Assembly: GCA_014867205.1 (NCBI GenBank) | Contig: WGUO01000004.1 | Span: forward strand, 47,536-111,535 | Reading direction: 5' to 3' | From: Muribaculaceae bacterium | Lineage (GTDB): Bacteria > Bacteroidota > Bacteroidia > Bacteroidales > Muribaculaceae | Length of the DNA stretch: 64,000 nucleotides | The notes under the pieces: model-generated | What the model saw: only the letters and a program-made list of their open reading frames with translations | What the model was told of the DNA's origin: nothing | Database searches by the model: none | Shown: positions 50,049-59,276 of the stretch, piece by piece | How positions within the stretch are numbered: the first letter of the stretch is position 1 | Layout of the letters: each line of letters starts with the position of its first letter | Made by a program: the position numbers and the translations under genes

Positions 50049-52979
50049 TTACAGAGTTCCGAAATTGTATTTGCCTGACATATCTATTGGGAGGGGAGCC
50101 TCAGGGCGAAGGCATAGCGGATAGATTGAGAGAGACGACTTCCCTTCTCTGATTAATCGTAATGCATGCTCTCGTTCTATCTGAACCCATTCTGATTCAG
50201 CTGCATTCTTTGACCAACAGAGGACAAACAGGTCTGCATCGTTAATGTAATCCAGTATTTTATCCTTGAAGATGTCTCCGGCTTGCAAAGAGTGCCTATC
50301 AAAGAAATAATCTTTGCCCAACATTTTGCATCCTTCAGCAATGCCTCGTACTTGACTTTCGTCTTGGTGAGCGTATGAGATGAATATCTTTGAGAAACGA
50401 TGAGATTCAACTCTTGTGTAAAGTTCTCTGGGCTTTGTTTCTACAACATCAATGGTGAACAGCATTTCACCAGCCGGAACGTCATTGACCAAGACATAGG
50501 CTGTCCCTTCAATGCTGTCCTGATTGGCATCTATCAGTTTAGCAATAAAAGAGCAGTCTGTATAATGACCCCGCCAAGTTACAGTTTTGGATGTGTTCTT
50601 ACATTCAACACCATCTGACAAGTCCAATTGCACAGAAAGTTTATCTCCATTTTTTACAGGAATATCTAATGGCTTATACTCTTTCTTTACAGCCGTAGGA
50701 TCTATCTCCTTAATCTTAGAATCGATTACATCCTGTTCATTCGGGAGATACATGTAAACTCGAATGATGAAAGACTTATTTGGTATGACTTCTGAAGGAG
50801 CGTATAAACAAGTGCTAATATCATCGGTTTCCTCCGTATGGTTATCCAAATCTGTTGATATTTCATCTTCCACATAACTAGAGTTGCACGCACAAACGGC
50901 CACTCTATCTACTAAGATATCATATAAAACTTCTGAAACAGAACTTAAGGCAGACTGGATTAAGGATCCGAACCCAAATTTCTTTCTATGAGGCTGTTTA
51001 TTGGATTTAACCTCACCTTTTGTCGGATGGAACGATGTTGGTGTAAGTGCTGTATGTGGTTGGTGTACTGGGATTCGCTCTGACAACTGAGAAGTTGCAG
51101 GTGGAACTGGAGCAGGCGTAAAACTACAAGTTTGGGCATATGAATCTGTGTCTACCCAATTTTGATTGTCAATTGAAGACCACGTTGGCTGACTATCTGT
51201 TGTGGCAAATGAATCAAGATCCGGATTTTCTTCCCCGTTTAAAATATTCGAATCAATCAGATGCTCATCTCCTATTAACTTTCCTTTGGGCAAAGCAATA
51301 TTGATAGGCTTATCAACTGTTTTATCGAATAAATCACCTGAAGCTTTCAATGTGATTTTACCTCCCGATGCCAATTTCGCCTTCAAATGATTCCTTTTTA
51401 GAGCAAGCAATATTTGATGACAATTAGAATATAATAAACCGCACTTCAATGCATCTCTAAAATCTGATAAATACAATAGGCGATTGTTGAAATCTTTGCA
51501 GAGACATGTCCCCTTAAGAAATTCCCACAATTCATTATATCCTAATTTTGGCGTAGGTATTTCTATATTTGAATTATGAATATTTTTAAATACCTCTACT
51601 TCTTCTTTTTTATTATCCCAGAATGGCGGTCGCATATCATTCATGACGAAGTATGCGAGCATAGCCAAGGAATATATTGCTGATGACTCTGTAAAAATAC
51701 CATCTCTATATGTTTCGGGAGCCATAAACCAACGACTTCCTATAGCAATTCCATCATCGCCAAGCATATTGAGGGGCATTTCCCCATCCAGTGTGGATGG
51801 ATATGCTATCCCAAAATCTCCCCACTTATATAACCCATTCTTCGTGACAAACACATTATTGTAGTGAATGTCTGAATAGGTAACGCCCTTTTCTTTACAT
51901 TCTTTTAAGCCTTCGGCTAACTGGATGAGAATATTTTTGAGTTGCTCCTCATTGGGATGATAATAATGCGAGTTGAGCAATTCACTCCAAGAAGTTAGTT
52001 GTTCCAAGACAAGTCCATTGTCTTTATGGTCAATGAGTTGATTGACATGTTTACAACCATCTAACTGATTGAGTATTCTATATTCATTTTCTATCAGAGA
52101 TGAGTCATGTCGGGAGATCTTTATAACTTGATTCTTATTGAAAGAATCCAAATAGACTTTAGCTGTTGAACCAGAATCCGATTTGCATACAGCTAATTGC
52201 CTTAGAGGTTTCGCCAAAGCGATTTTAAACCGTTTTAGAATCTCTTTGTTGCAATCGGGGTATTGTTCAAGAAATTCGATACTCCGATTCCTTAATATAT
52301 ATTCCGTTGGTTTACAGAAATAGTTCCAAAGCAGACCGTCAAATTCAATTGGAGATTCGTCTTTGTTGAGCAAATGTTTCAATGATGGATCTGCAAGACA
52401 GAAGTCAACATGATACCAATCATCATCTATCTTTACTATATTCCATCCATGTCGTCCACCATCGGACTTGTCGGCATGAAATTTACCAAATACCAACTCA
52501 GATTCAATGCCAAGAATACTAAGGAGGTATTGTGCTGTTTTAGCATAGCCGGTGCATACCGAATTTCTGTTAATCAGAACACTATATATCGTCTGATTGA
52601 ACGAAGAATATTCGTTATAAGTGGTGTTGTTTACAATCCATTTATAAACGTATGTCACTTTCTCTAACTCCGAAAGATTCTTTAATCTATCCGGTTGAAA
52701 AAGGAAACTGACGGAGTTATCAATTTCTTTAGAAAAGAAGTCCTTTTTTTTAGGAATAAAGTTATACTTCAAATATAGTGTTGAACTAGATTCATCAAAA
52801 CGATACTGGTGAGAAAACCAAAAAATTTCAGGATGCTTTCGCATAAAGATTCGTATCGCTTTGCGTACTTCATCTTGTGTTGCTTCTTGATTCAAAACAA
52901 CACAAGTTCTTTGTTGAAGAATTGCTCCTCCAACAATATCACGTAGTCCGATAACAATATTAGGATTCGATACCATCAA
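50049..52979 (-). CDS. Transglutaminase-like - protein kinase - TIR fusion protein
   Basis: 976 aa. Transglutaminase-like domain (about 95-240) with an intact triad Cys142 (NSVCTGYAKTAQYLL), His177 (GGRHGWNIVK) and Asp192 (WYHVDF). Protein-kinase domain (about 260-530): Lys287 (VIKIS), TYSDIHYNNVF with Asp370, DFG at 388-390 and MAPETY; the HRD His is replaced by Tyr. A linker (about 560-690) is Pro/Ser/Thr-rich, then a beta-rich domain (about 720-850). The C-terminal TIR (864-976) has KIFISYAHQDE and Glu residues in EWVQIEREHAL. It overlaps the PrsW gene by 20 bases. Such a cysteine-enzyme, kinase and TIR chain is typical of conflict systems; the exact layout is unfamiliar. Confidence 0.85.
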   Translation of the reverse strand: MMVSNPNIVIGLRDIVGGAILQQRTCVVLNQEATQDEVRKAIRIFMRKHPEIFWFSHQYRFDESSSTLYLKYNFIPKKKDFFSKEIDNSVSFLFQPDRLKNLSELEKVTYVYKWIVNNTTYNEYSSFNQTIYSVLINRNSVCTGYAKTAQYLLSILGIESELVFGKFHADKSDGGRHGWNIVKIDDDWYHVDFCLADPSLKHLLNKDESPIEFDGLLWNYFCKPTEYILRNRSIEFLEQYPDCNKEILKRFKIALAKPLRQLAVCKSDSGSTAKVYLDSFNKNQVIKISRHDSSLIENEYRILNQLDGCKHVNQLIDHKDNGLVLEQLTSWSELLNSHYYHPNEEQLKNILIQLAEGLKECKEKGVTYSDIHYNNVFVTKNGLYKWGDFGIAYPSTLDGEMPLNMLGDDGIAIGSRWFMAPETYRDGIFTESSAIYSLAMLAYFVMNDMRPPFWDNKKEEVEVFKNIHNSNIEIPTPKLGYNELWEFLKGTCLCKDFNNRLLYLSDFRDALKCGLLYSNCHQILLALKRNHLKAKLASGGKITLKASGDLFDKTVDKPINIALPKGKLIGDEHLIDSNILNGEENPDLDSFATTDSQPTWSSIDNQNWVDTDSYAQTCSFTPAPVPPATSQLSERIPVHQPHTALTPTSFHPTKGEVKSNKQPHRKKFGFGSLIQSALSSVSEVLYDILVDRVAVCACNSSYVEDEISTDLDNHTEETDDISTCLYAPSEVIPNKSFIIRVYMYLPNEQDVIDSKIKEIDPTAVKKEYKPLDIPVKNGDKLSVQLDLSDGVECKNTSKTVTWRGHYTDCSFIAKLIDANQDSIEGTAYVLVNDVPAGEMLFTIDVVETKPRELYTRVESHRFSKIFISYAHQDESQVRGIAEGCKMLGKDYFFDRHSLQAGDIFKDKILDYINDADLFVLCWSKNAAESEWVQIEREHALRLIREGKSSLSIYPLCLRPEAPLPIDMSGKYNFGTL

Positions 52980-53658
52980 GTTGAAGCATTGAATTGGTTA
53001 AGGACTTTACATACCGGCGGATATACCTGAATCCGAGGATGAATGTTACGAGAATATAGAAGCTGATATTCTCATTCAATCCCATTGAGAAGCATAACGT
53101 ATCATAAGTTCCATGAATTATAATGGGAAGTACTAATGCTGCTGTCAAGTAGACTTTTCTGTTCTTCTTGTCAAACCATCCAAGAGAGAAGAATGTACCC
53201 ATGATAATGGCGAAGAAGTAATGCATCGGAACTGCCATCAATGCTCTTGCAATTCCTACTGATACCCATGCATCTTCCGCGCCGAAAAGATAGAGTACGT
53301 TTTCTAATCCGGCAAACCCCATTCCGATGCAAACGGCATACACGATTCCATCAAACATTTCATCGAAATGTTTGCATCGTTTTACCAAGAAATACAGGGC
53401 TGCAAATTTTAACCCTTCCTCAGGGATGGCTGCATTTATAAATGATGATAAAAATGCCCCAATAAAGGTGTCAGTCGGAATGTCGGGTAATCCCAAACAG
53501 CCGAGTAACAACACAGCGGGTCCGACAAGAACGCCTAGTCCAACTGCCCCCAACAACCATCCAATTGGTTCTGGACGCCGATCTTTCCGAATCATAATTA
53601 TCGTGAGGATAATTGCGGGTGCAACCGCCGCTAATATTTTGAAGTAAGTTTCAGTCAT
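52960..53658 (-). CDS. PrsW-family intramembrane metalloprotease
   Basis: 232 aa with about seven membrane segments. Diagnostic motifs: NAAIPEEGLKFAAL (EExxK), FDEMFDGIVYAVCIGMGFAG followed by LEN, MHYFFAIIMGTFF and IIIHGTYDTLCF. PrsW cleaves an anti-sigma factor in Bacillus. An ECF sigma and an anti-sigma-like protein are encoded two and three genes upstream, so a similar release step is a natural hypothesis. It overlaps the downstream kinase-TIR gene by 20 bases and starts 5 bases after macro-TIR. Confidence 0.9.
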   Translation of the reverse strand: MTETYFKILAAVAPAIILTIIMIRKDRRPEPIGWLLGAVGLGVLVGPAVLLLGCLGLPDIPTDTFIGAFLSSFINAAIPEEGLKFAALYFLVKRCKHFDEMFDGIVYAVCIGMGFAGLENVLYLFGAEDAWVSVGIARALMAVPMHYFFAIIMGTFFSLGWFDKKNRKVYLTAALVLPIIIHGTYDTLCFSMGLNENISFYILVTFILGFRYIRRYVKSLTNSMLQLDGIES

Positions 53659-53663
53659 TATTT

Positions 53664-54773
53664 TCAGATGGAATCATTCATGGCTAACTGTCCTAAGATA
53701 GCATTTTTAAGTTTTGTCACACTTTTATCGTCAAATGTGAATAGGTCAAGAAAATCAATACCCGCCAAATCATACGCGATTTTGGGGTGCATTGCCGAGG
53801 AATCAAGCCTAACAGGGATTATTATCTTGTCGTATTGATCTGCAATTGAGATTTCTTTTGCTACATTAGAAGACTTATTTGAGTTTTCGGAAGATAGGAA
53901 TAAGACAATATCTGTAGAAGAGATTGCTTTTACAATTAACTCCTTGAAGTTAGAACCACTGAAAATACCTTCTCTATCTATCCAGTATGGAATATCTATG
54001 GCATCAAGTAGATTACATAGGGTATCGGCCTTGTCTGTATCTTTGCGCGAATAGCTAAAGAATATCTTATGCGGTTTCTTCTCTATTTTTTCTAATTCAT
54101 CATTAAGATTATCTGATGGAGGAGAGACTAAGAAGTCCATGTCATTTTCAACTATGTCTAATCGTTTGCTACATTCGTGAGAATACGCTGCAAGCCATTC
54201 AAAAAATGGTAGATAATCAAATCTACTGTATACATCATATGAGTCATGAATATAAATCTCTACTATTATGGATTTATTAGTCTTGCAAAGAAATTGGCAA
54301 ATTGTTTTTGCCGTTATCTTTGCCACCGCATTTATTGGCATGTTTGCCATACCCAGCCCGAGGCAGGGAAAAGCGATTGAGCTTAATTCCATAGCCGCCA
54401 ATAGCCGTAAGCTTTTAGATATTGCATGACCGATAATATATTCGTATACTTGAGGGTTATCCTCCGTCGATAGATGAGGCAATACCTTAGAATATTTAGT
54501 TACCGTAACGGCCTGAAACAAATATTTATTTGTCAGATTACCTGCACTTGTTACAACTACATCTCCTAATTTGGCATCAGAATGCTTTTGGGCATCTACA
54601 AGCACACTGTCAGAAGACTTTTTGCGTATATATTGTGGTAGACCACCTTGCATGGGAACTCCAACGCTTCCTGAAATAACAAGTGCTTCCGCTTTACTAT
54701 CAAGAATATCGCCAAATATAAGAGACACCGAAGAATTGTTTATCTTATATGTTTTTGAGTCTGGATTTGCCAT
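53664..54773 (-). CDS. Macro domain - TIR fusion protein
   Basis: 369 aa from MANPDSKTYKINNSSVSLIF; the longer frame to 54806 overlaps the upstream gene. Macro domain (about 10-170): IFGDILDSKAEALVISGSVG, LGDVVVTSAGNLTNKYLFQA and SSIAFPCLGLGMANMPINAV. The C-terminal TIR (about 235-369) has HKIFFSYSRKDTDKADTLCN, PYWIDREGIFSGSNF and a Glu in SSNVAKEISIADQY. Macro domains bind ADP-ribose, a product of NAD cleavage by TIR enzymes, so the fusion could make and bind, or hydrolyse, the same ligand. It starts 4 bases after the RyR gene. Confidence 0.87.
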   Translation of the reverse strand: MANPDSKTYKINNSSVSLIFGDILDSKAEALVISGSVGVPMQGGLPQYIRKKSSDSVLVDAQKHSDAKLGDVVVTSAGNLTNKYLFQAVTVTKYSKVLPHLSTEDNPQVYEYIIGHAISKSLRLLAAMELSSIAFPCLGLGMANMPINAVAKITAKTICQFLCKTNKSIIVEIYIHDSYDVYSRFDYLPFFEWLAAYSHECSKRLDIVENDMDFLVSPPSDNLNDELEKIEKKPHKIFFSYSRKDTDKADTLCNLLDAIDIPYWIDREGIFSGSNFKELIVKAISSTDIVLFLSSENSNKSSNVAKEISIADQYDKIIIPVRLDSSAMHPKIAYDLAGIDFLDLFTFDDKSVTKLKNAILGQLAMNDSI

Positions 54774-54777
54774 GGAA

Positions 54778-55725
54778 TTAGTCTTTGATGCGGTTAACGA
54801 TGTCAAAACCGAGGCGGCGGACGAGGCGGAGGGTGTTCATCGCCATCAGCCGATCGTATTCTTTCTCACTGTCGGGGAGTTGTGCATAGGGCACAAGGTC
54901 TGGATGTTGTTTCCTGGCGTCGTCGCGGACCGGACCGTAAGTCCAGCCTTCATCCATGCGCGCACGTGCCCAAATGTCGTGTGCGTTCTCGGCTATCGCC
55001 TCCGTCAAATCCACCAAATCGGCATCAAGAGGTATGTCTTCTACATTGATGGGCTGTGGATTATATCCATTGAGCGATTTTGTTGCGGATACCATGTAGT
55101 TGCCGGAACACTTCCATGCCTTTAAAAATTCTTTCTTCTCCACAACTTCTTCGAGCATTGTGTCAAGGTTCAGGTACATGACAGCTCCGTCTTCCTCAAC
55201 GCTTGTTACATAAACAGCATGGAAAAGTGGCTGCTTGCAATCCTTTGATTTATCTAAGACACACCTGTCAAGGACTGCAATAACTTCTTTGTAGTTGTCA
55301 AGAGCCTTTTCCAGGTCTTTGAGTGTCGCATCATATTTTCGGTCAACATGTAGGCCCTTCAATTCAAGTAGACGTCCTACATGATGTAAAGGCGTCCCTT
55401 CTTCACGCACCCAATTGTTTGCTTTGGCGGTTTCCAGTAGACTCCAATGGTCAATGTTATAGTCAAGGTGTTGAAGAATGAAGGTCTCGCAATCAAAAGA
55501 ACAAAGATTATTTGGATTTGCTGCTGCGAGTGCCCCCATAGGAATTATTCTGCGTTTTTCGTTCTGAGTAACAGAATCTATTGCATCGGATATAGACATG
55601 ATTTCTGTCAACTCCTTGTCCGTGCCAATCGCAGATAGAATCTGATTCGCCTCATCAGCATTGACATTGCCATCAAGAAATGCGGCGAGAAGTTCGTCTG
55701 ATATAGTGTTTCGCTTATCGTCCAT
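54778..55725 (-). CDS. Anti-sigma-like / C39-like peptidase / RyR fusion protein
   Basis: 315 aa from MDDKRNTISDELLAAFLDGN; an ATG 7 codons earlier (55746) is possible. The N-terminus (about 1-50) looks like the short zinc-less anti-sigma segment that follows ECF genes in Bacteroidetes. The middle (about 70-190) resembles a C39/papain-like fold: Cys in NNLCSFDCETFILQHL and His in PLFHAVYVTSVE. The C-terminal RyR (about 235-315) has AHDIWARARMDEGWTYGPVR and DSEKEYDR. No membrane segment, so a cytoplasmic ligand-controlled anti-sigma is suggested. It overlaps the sigma gene by 11 bases. Confidence 0.78.
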   Translation of the reverse strand: MDDKRNTISDELLAAFLDGNVNADEANQILSAIGTDKELTEIMSISDAIDSVTQNEKRRIIPMGALAAANPNNLCSFDCETFILQHLDYNIDHWSLLETAKANNWVREEGTPLHHVGRLLELKGLHVDRKYDATLKDLEKALDNYKEVIAVLDRCVLDKSKDCKQPLFHAVYVTSVEEDGAVMYLNLDTMLEEVVEKKEFLKAWKCSGNYMVSATKSLNGYNPQPINVEDIPLDADLVDLTEAIAENAHDIWARARMDEGWTYGPVRDDARKQHPDLVPYAQLPDSEKEYDRLMAMNTLRLVRRLGFDIVNRIKD

Positions 55726-56272
55726 AGCCGTAATATTTAATGGCAATGCGTGCGAGAGCAGTCATTGCACGTTTTTTTATATTGTACAGATTTTCAACTG
55801 TCACTCCGATTTCCAAAGCATATTGTTCCGGATCCTTATCGTTCAGGACCAAATTCCGGATTGCATCTGCATATCGCTGGTTCTTCATGAGTTGAATTAA
55901 TTTAGCGACATCCATTTTATCGGTTATTATATTCCCATAATCAATGACCTCATCATCGGACTCTCGTTCACAGGGTAACTCTTTTGATGTGTTTTCTATC
56001 ATTATATTTCGGTTCTGGATGAAGAACCGTGTTGCCACGACTTTTAACCACTGATATAGAGAACTCCGATATTGGAACTGGCGAAGTTTGATGCAATCAT
56101 CAGCCATCAAGTAGTCATACAGTTCACTTACCATCTCGTCGTACTCGACAGGATAATTGAATACAAGACGCATGATTGCAGTCAGGAGTGGTCGACACTT
56201 GACATAAAAGAATTGCTCCGTAACACGATTGTCTCGGGCAATCAACCCTTGTATTATCTCTTGGTCGGACAT
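55715..56272 (-). CDS. ECF-type RNA polymerase sigma factor
   Basis: 185 aa. The region 2 pattern is FFYVKCRPLLTAIMRLVFNY, YDEMVSELYDYLM and SSLYQWLKVVATRFFIQNRN. Region 4 is LIQLMKNQRYADAIRNLVLN, ending in an HTH-like ALEIGVTVENLYNIKKRAMT. Its stop overlaps the anti-sigma-like gene and its start overlaps the channel-like gene by 1 base. It probably drives this operon or stress genes; its target promoter is not known. Confidence 0.85.
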   Translation of the reverse strand: MSDQEIIQGLIARDNRVTEQFFYVKCRPLLTAIMRLVFNYPVEYDEMVSELYDYLMADDCIKLRQFQYRSSLYQWLKVVATRFFIQNRNIMIENTSKELPCERESDDEVIDYGNIITDKMDVAKLIQLMKNQRYADAIRNLVLNDKDPEQYALEIGVTVENLYNIKKRAMTALARIAIKYYGYGR

Positions 56273-58707
56273 TATTTCTTTTGTGGTCTTTCAGGATTGA
56301 TTATGTTTAAAGCTAGATCAACGAAATCATAATCAAAACTCTGTATATTTGCAGTTAAATTTTGCCAATTGGTGATACAGGAGTGGCTCATCTTAACTTC
56401 ATCGCGAGATGGTAAAACCCCATCTTCGACATATCCGAGTATCTCATGCGATGCATTCCAGCGCATATGCTCTGTTTGAGCGAGAACATTTAGTATTCTG
56501 AAAACCTGAGGAGTTACAACAGTGCCGTCCGAAACCATATATTCAATACTTCCGAACTTCCTTGTAAGTAGATTCCACGCAAACTCCTTAGGCAAGCCAG
56601 ACATCTCCAAAGCCTCTTGTGCCAGTATTTTCTTAGTCGCGGAATGAAAACAGTTCGCATAGTCTTGACCTTGCATCCTGCGTATTCCCATAATTGCACT
56701 TAAAGTCGGATTATTACAGGGGTCTCCTTCTATACACAGTATTTTGTCGTGAATCTCCTTATACCATGCATATTCCTCCTTGCATTTTGGCTCTTTATAA
56801 TCTTTTTGAGTCGAAGCGGTATAACATTCTTTGAACTCGACTGCTTTTTGTTCCATCGAGTTGTCGATTATGTTTTTATATGTATATGTTTCTTTATCCA
56901 GACCAAACAGATGAATTGGCATCTCAATTTTACTGTTTCTTTTGATTGTGTGCTGAGTCGCCATCTTTCCATTATAGTCTTCGACCGCTTCCTGTGATTT
57001 CCAAAGGCGATTATAATACTCTGCTATTTCTCTAATATGTCCATCATCATCTGTATGCACACGAGTAAGTATGCAAAGATCATCCATATTGTCTCGATAT
57101 CTGACGGACATCTTGAAAATCCTAACGGCTAAAGTGATATTGAGCTCGTCATTGTCTGTTGCAATTACAATGTAATTCAAGTTCTTTATCCACGATTCCA
57201 ATTTATGGAAGAACTCTATGCCTTGGCAATCAAGTTTATTTAGAGTAATGAGTGCATCAGGATGTTCCATTTCTTCAATAAAAGAAACAGAGACATTGAT
57301 TGCAGGTGCGTTAGCGATGAATGCGCCTGCAATGTCATCCATATGTTTGTCAACAACTTCCATGTGGAAATCTGAACGTTTTACATCTGTATCGGAACTC
57401 CCGGTTTTTACAAATGCTCCATACTCATATAAGAATCTAACACAATCTTGTCCGACCTCGCTGAATCCAACCACCAAGGAATTGAAAGAAGATGAGACAG
57501 TTGCGTCTTTCTCTACTTTTACAAATTTTACCGGAAGCAAATCTTCGTTGAGCTTGAGATTCTCAACGCTTATGTGAGATGAGTCAATTACCTTTACTCT
57601 TCTGCTTCCCGACATATATCTGTCTTCTATTACTCGGTGGATGCTGTTGTAGCGTGCATGACAATAGAAAATGACTTCTCGGTTTGTACCGGACTTATCA
57701 TTAGTTGTATTATTGTCCGTAAAGTCTTTCAAGGTTTTATCCTTGAGTAATAAAGAGACCGCATGTATGTTTTCATTCTCGTCCTCACCGAGGAAAAGCA
57801 TATGTATTTTTCGAAGAGTTTTGCCTTCTAAAATGCGTCGCAGACCACGCAGAGAAAGTGGCTCTCCCAAAATATCTTCCCCTTCTTTTGATGCGTTGAT
57901 ATTTGAAACATTTGAGTATGTGCCGATAGTCAGACACTTATATTTTTGCAACTTTTCAAGCTCGGATGTAGGTATAGAGAGGAAATCAAATATCCTACCA
58001 ATGCCAGTACGAGTTTCGGGGTTATCATCATCATCGTTGTTGAGCCTAACCAATATTATCCTATAAGTTCCTTGCACTTCCGGCTTTGCGTAGTGTGATT
58101 GTATGCTCTCTAAAAGTTTTTCAGATGCTTCATTAAATCCCCAAAATACATAGGATTCATCTACAGCGACCTTGAAATGATATTCTCTCCACATGCGGAA
58201 CTTAAACACTATATTGTATCCGAAGTATTTGATTACAAATAGGGTGCTGACTCCGGCTGCCAATAAATGGACGAGCGCAAAGTTAAACGAATACGCCCAA
58301 CTGCAGTGGAAAGCCTCATGAATTTCGCTAACATCACTATCCAATAGGAATATTTTGAACGCATAGAGAATAGCCATTGGAGCGTTTGTCCAAAGCGAAA
58401 CCCCTTCGCCCGTACACATACCTATGTCATAAACCCAAAAGCCATATATCAACACGATAAAAAAACTTATACGCAGGAACCGACCTTTGATTTGGCGAGC
58501 TCTATATGTTGTGCTCGTGTATAATAGAAAAGACACAATTACAGCTATGACAATCCCGGCAATAAAACTGTAGTTAGCCAAAGTGGGGAAAATACTATAA
58601 AATGTATCTTGTTCCGCAGCCATATCATCCGTACATGGTGACCAAAATACGGGATTTTTTATCACTTCAGGGGCAACATTTGATAATATGAGATTTAATA
58701 AAGTCAT
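56272..58707 (-). CDS. Four-TM membrane protein with TrkA-like Rossmann and C-terminal RyR domain
   Basis: 811 aa. Four N-terminal membrane segments (about 45-68, 80-100, 110-125, 140-165) are followed by a TrkA-N/RCK-like Rossmann region (ESYVFWGFNEASEKLLESIQ, YRIILVRLNNDDDDN) and a second one (SFNSLVVGFSEVGQDCVRFL, NYIVIATDNDELNITLAVRI). The C-terminal RyR-type domain is at about 730-790 (QTEHMRWNASHEILGYVEDG). TrkA-RyR proteins have been predicted to be nucleotide-gated membrane effectors. First gene of the long operon, with a -7 element just upstream. Confidence 0.85.
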   Translation of the reverse strand: MTLLNLILSNVAPEVIKNPVFWSPCTDDMAAEQDTFYSIFPTLANYSFIAGIVIAVIVSFLLYTSTTYRARQIKGRFLRISFFIVLIYGFWVYDIGMCTGEGVSLWTNAPMAILYAFKIFLLDSDVSEIHEAFHCSWAYSFNFALVHLLAAGVSTLFVIKYFGYNIVFKFRMWREYHFKVAVDESYVFWGFNEASEKLLESIQSHYAKPEVQGTYRIILVRLNNDDDDNPETRTGIGRIFDFLSIPTSELEKLQKYKCLTIGTYSNVSNINASKEGEDILGEPLSLRGLRRILEGKTLRKIHMLFLGEDENENIHAVSLLLKDKTLKDFTDNNTTNDKSGTNREVIFYCHARYNSIHRVIEDRYMSGSRRVKVIDSSHISVENLKLNEDLLPVKFVKVEKDATVSSSFNSLVVGFSEVGQDCVRFLYEYGAFVKTGSSDTDVKRSDFHMEVVDKHMDDIAGAFIANAPAINVSVSFIEEMEHPDALITLNKLDCQGIEFFHKLESWIKNLNYIVIATDNDELNITLAVRIFKMSVRYRDNMDDLCILTRVHTDDDGHIREIAEYYNRLWKSQEAVEDYNGKMATQHTIKRNSKIEMPIHLFGLDKETYTYKNIIDNSMEQKAVEFKECYTASTQKDYKEPKCKEEYAWYKEIHDKILCIEGDPCNNPTLSAIMGIRRMQGQDYANCFHSATKKILAQEALEMSGLPKEFAWNLLTRKFGSIEYMVSDGTVVTPQVFRILNVLAQTEHMRWNASHEILGYVEDGVLPSRDEVKMSHSCITNWQNLTANIQSFDYDFVDLALNIINPERPQKK

Positions 58708-58735
58708 ATCTTGATGTTAGATAGGTTAACATTGG

Positions 58736-58743
58736 CAAAGGTA
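58736..58743 (-). promoter_or_regulatory. -7 element of the long conflict operon
   Basis: TACCTTTG on the minus strand, 29 bases before the ATG at 58707. The -33 region (about 58763) has no TTTG, so the promoter may need the ECF sigma factor or another activator. Confidence 0.55.
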
Positions 58744-58882
58744 AGTATTTTTTTTGAGAGTTAAGGCATGTTGCCTATATTTTTTATATTATTCATTTTG
58801 CTATTCAGAACCCATCTAAATACTTACTCGTATTATTGGTATCAAACATAAAAAAGAGCACTATAAACAAACTTTTTGGGGA

Positions 58883-59204
58883 ATGAGTAATTATAGAAGT
58901 GTGAAATATCACTTATCAAAATTTCAAGCAGTTTAGTCATATAGAAAAGAATGAAACAAGCGATCTTCTCGTAGTATATCTTCAAGACGGTATCTGATCT
59001 GATAATCTTTCCCAAGATACTCAGGTCACCATCTATGAAGGGCATTATTCGGATTATGGTAGTTTGATTATCTACGGTCTTGAAGTGCTTGCATTAAGTC
59101 AACTTATGCGGATGATAAGAGAAACTGCTGAGAATCGTAAGGATATGCCGGAGGAACGGGAGAAGACATTCGAGTTAATTAAACAGATAGAAGATAGATT
59201 ATGA
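58883..59204 (+). pseudogene. Decayed small protein gene
   Basis: ATG 58883 opens MSNYRSVKYHLSKFQAV then TAG (58934-58936). A shift to the frame beginning FSHIEKNETSDLLVVYLQDG continues, broken by TGA at 58995-58997. It then runs on as SDNLSQDTQVTIYEGHYSDY, GSLIIYGLEVLALSQLMRMI and on to EDRL and TGA 59202-59204. One frameshift and one stop thus explain a protein of about 106 residues. The family is not recognised. The remaining sequence 58744-58882 is AT-rich without a gene. Confidence 0.6.
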
Positions 59205-59276
59205 ATTTTAGGAATCTATTTATGATAAAGGCTTCTTCCAGGTGTATAGTGAATGCATTCTATCGGTACGTGACCG

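Noticed and set aside
59220..59276. An open frame on the minus strand (59220-59687) over the SUMF1-like remnant.
   Set aside because: The plus strand matches the intact paralog at 62731, so the minus frame is a shadow.
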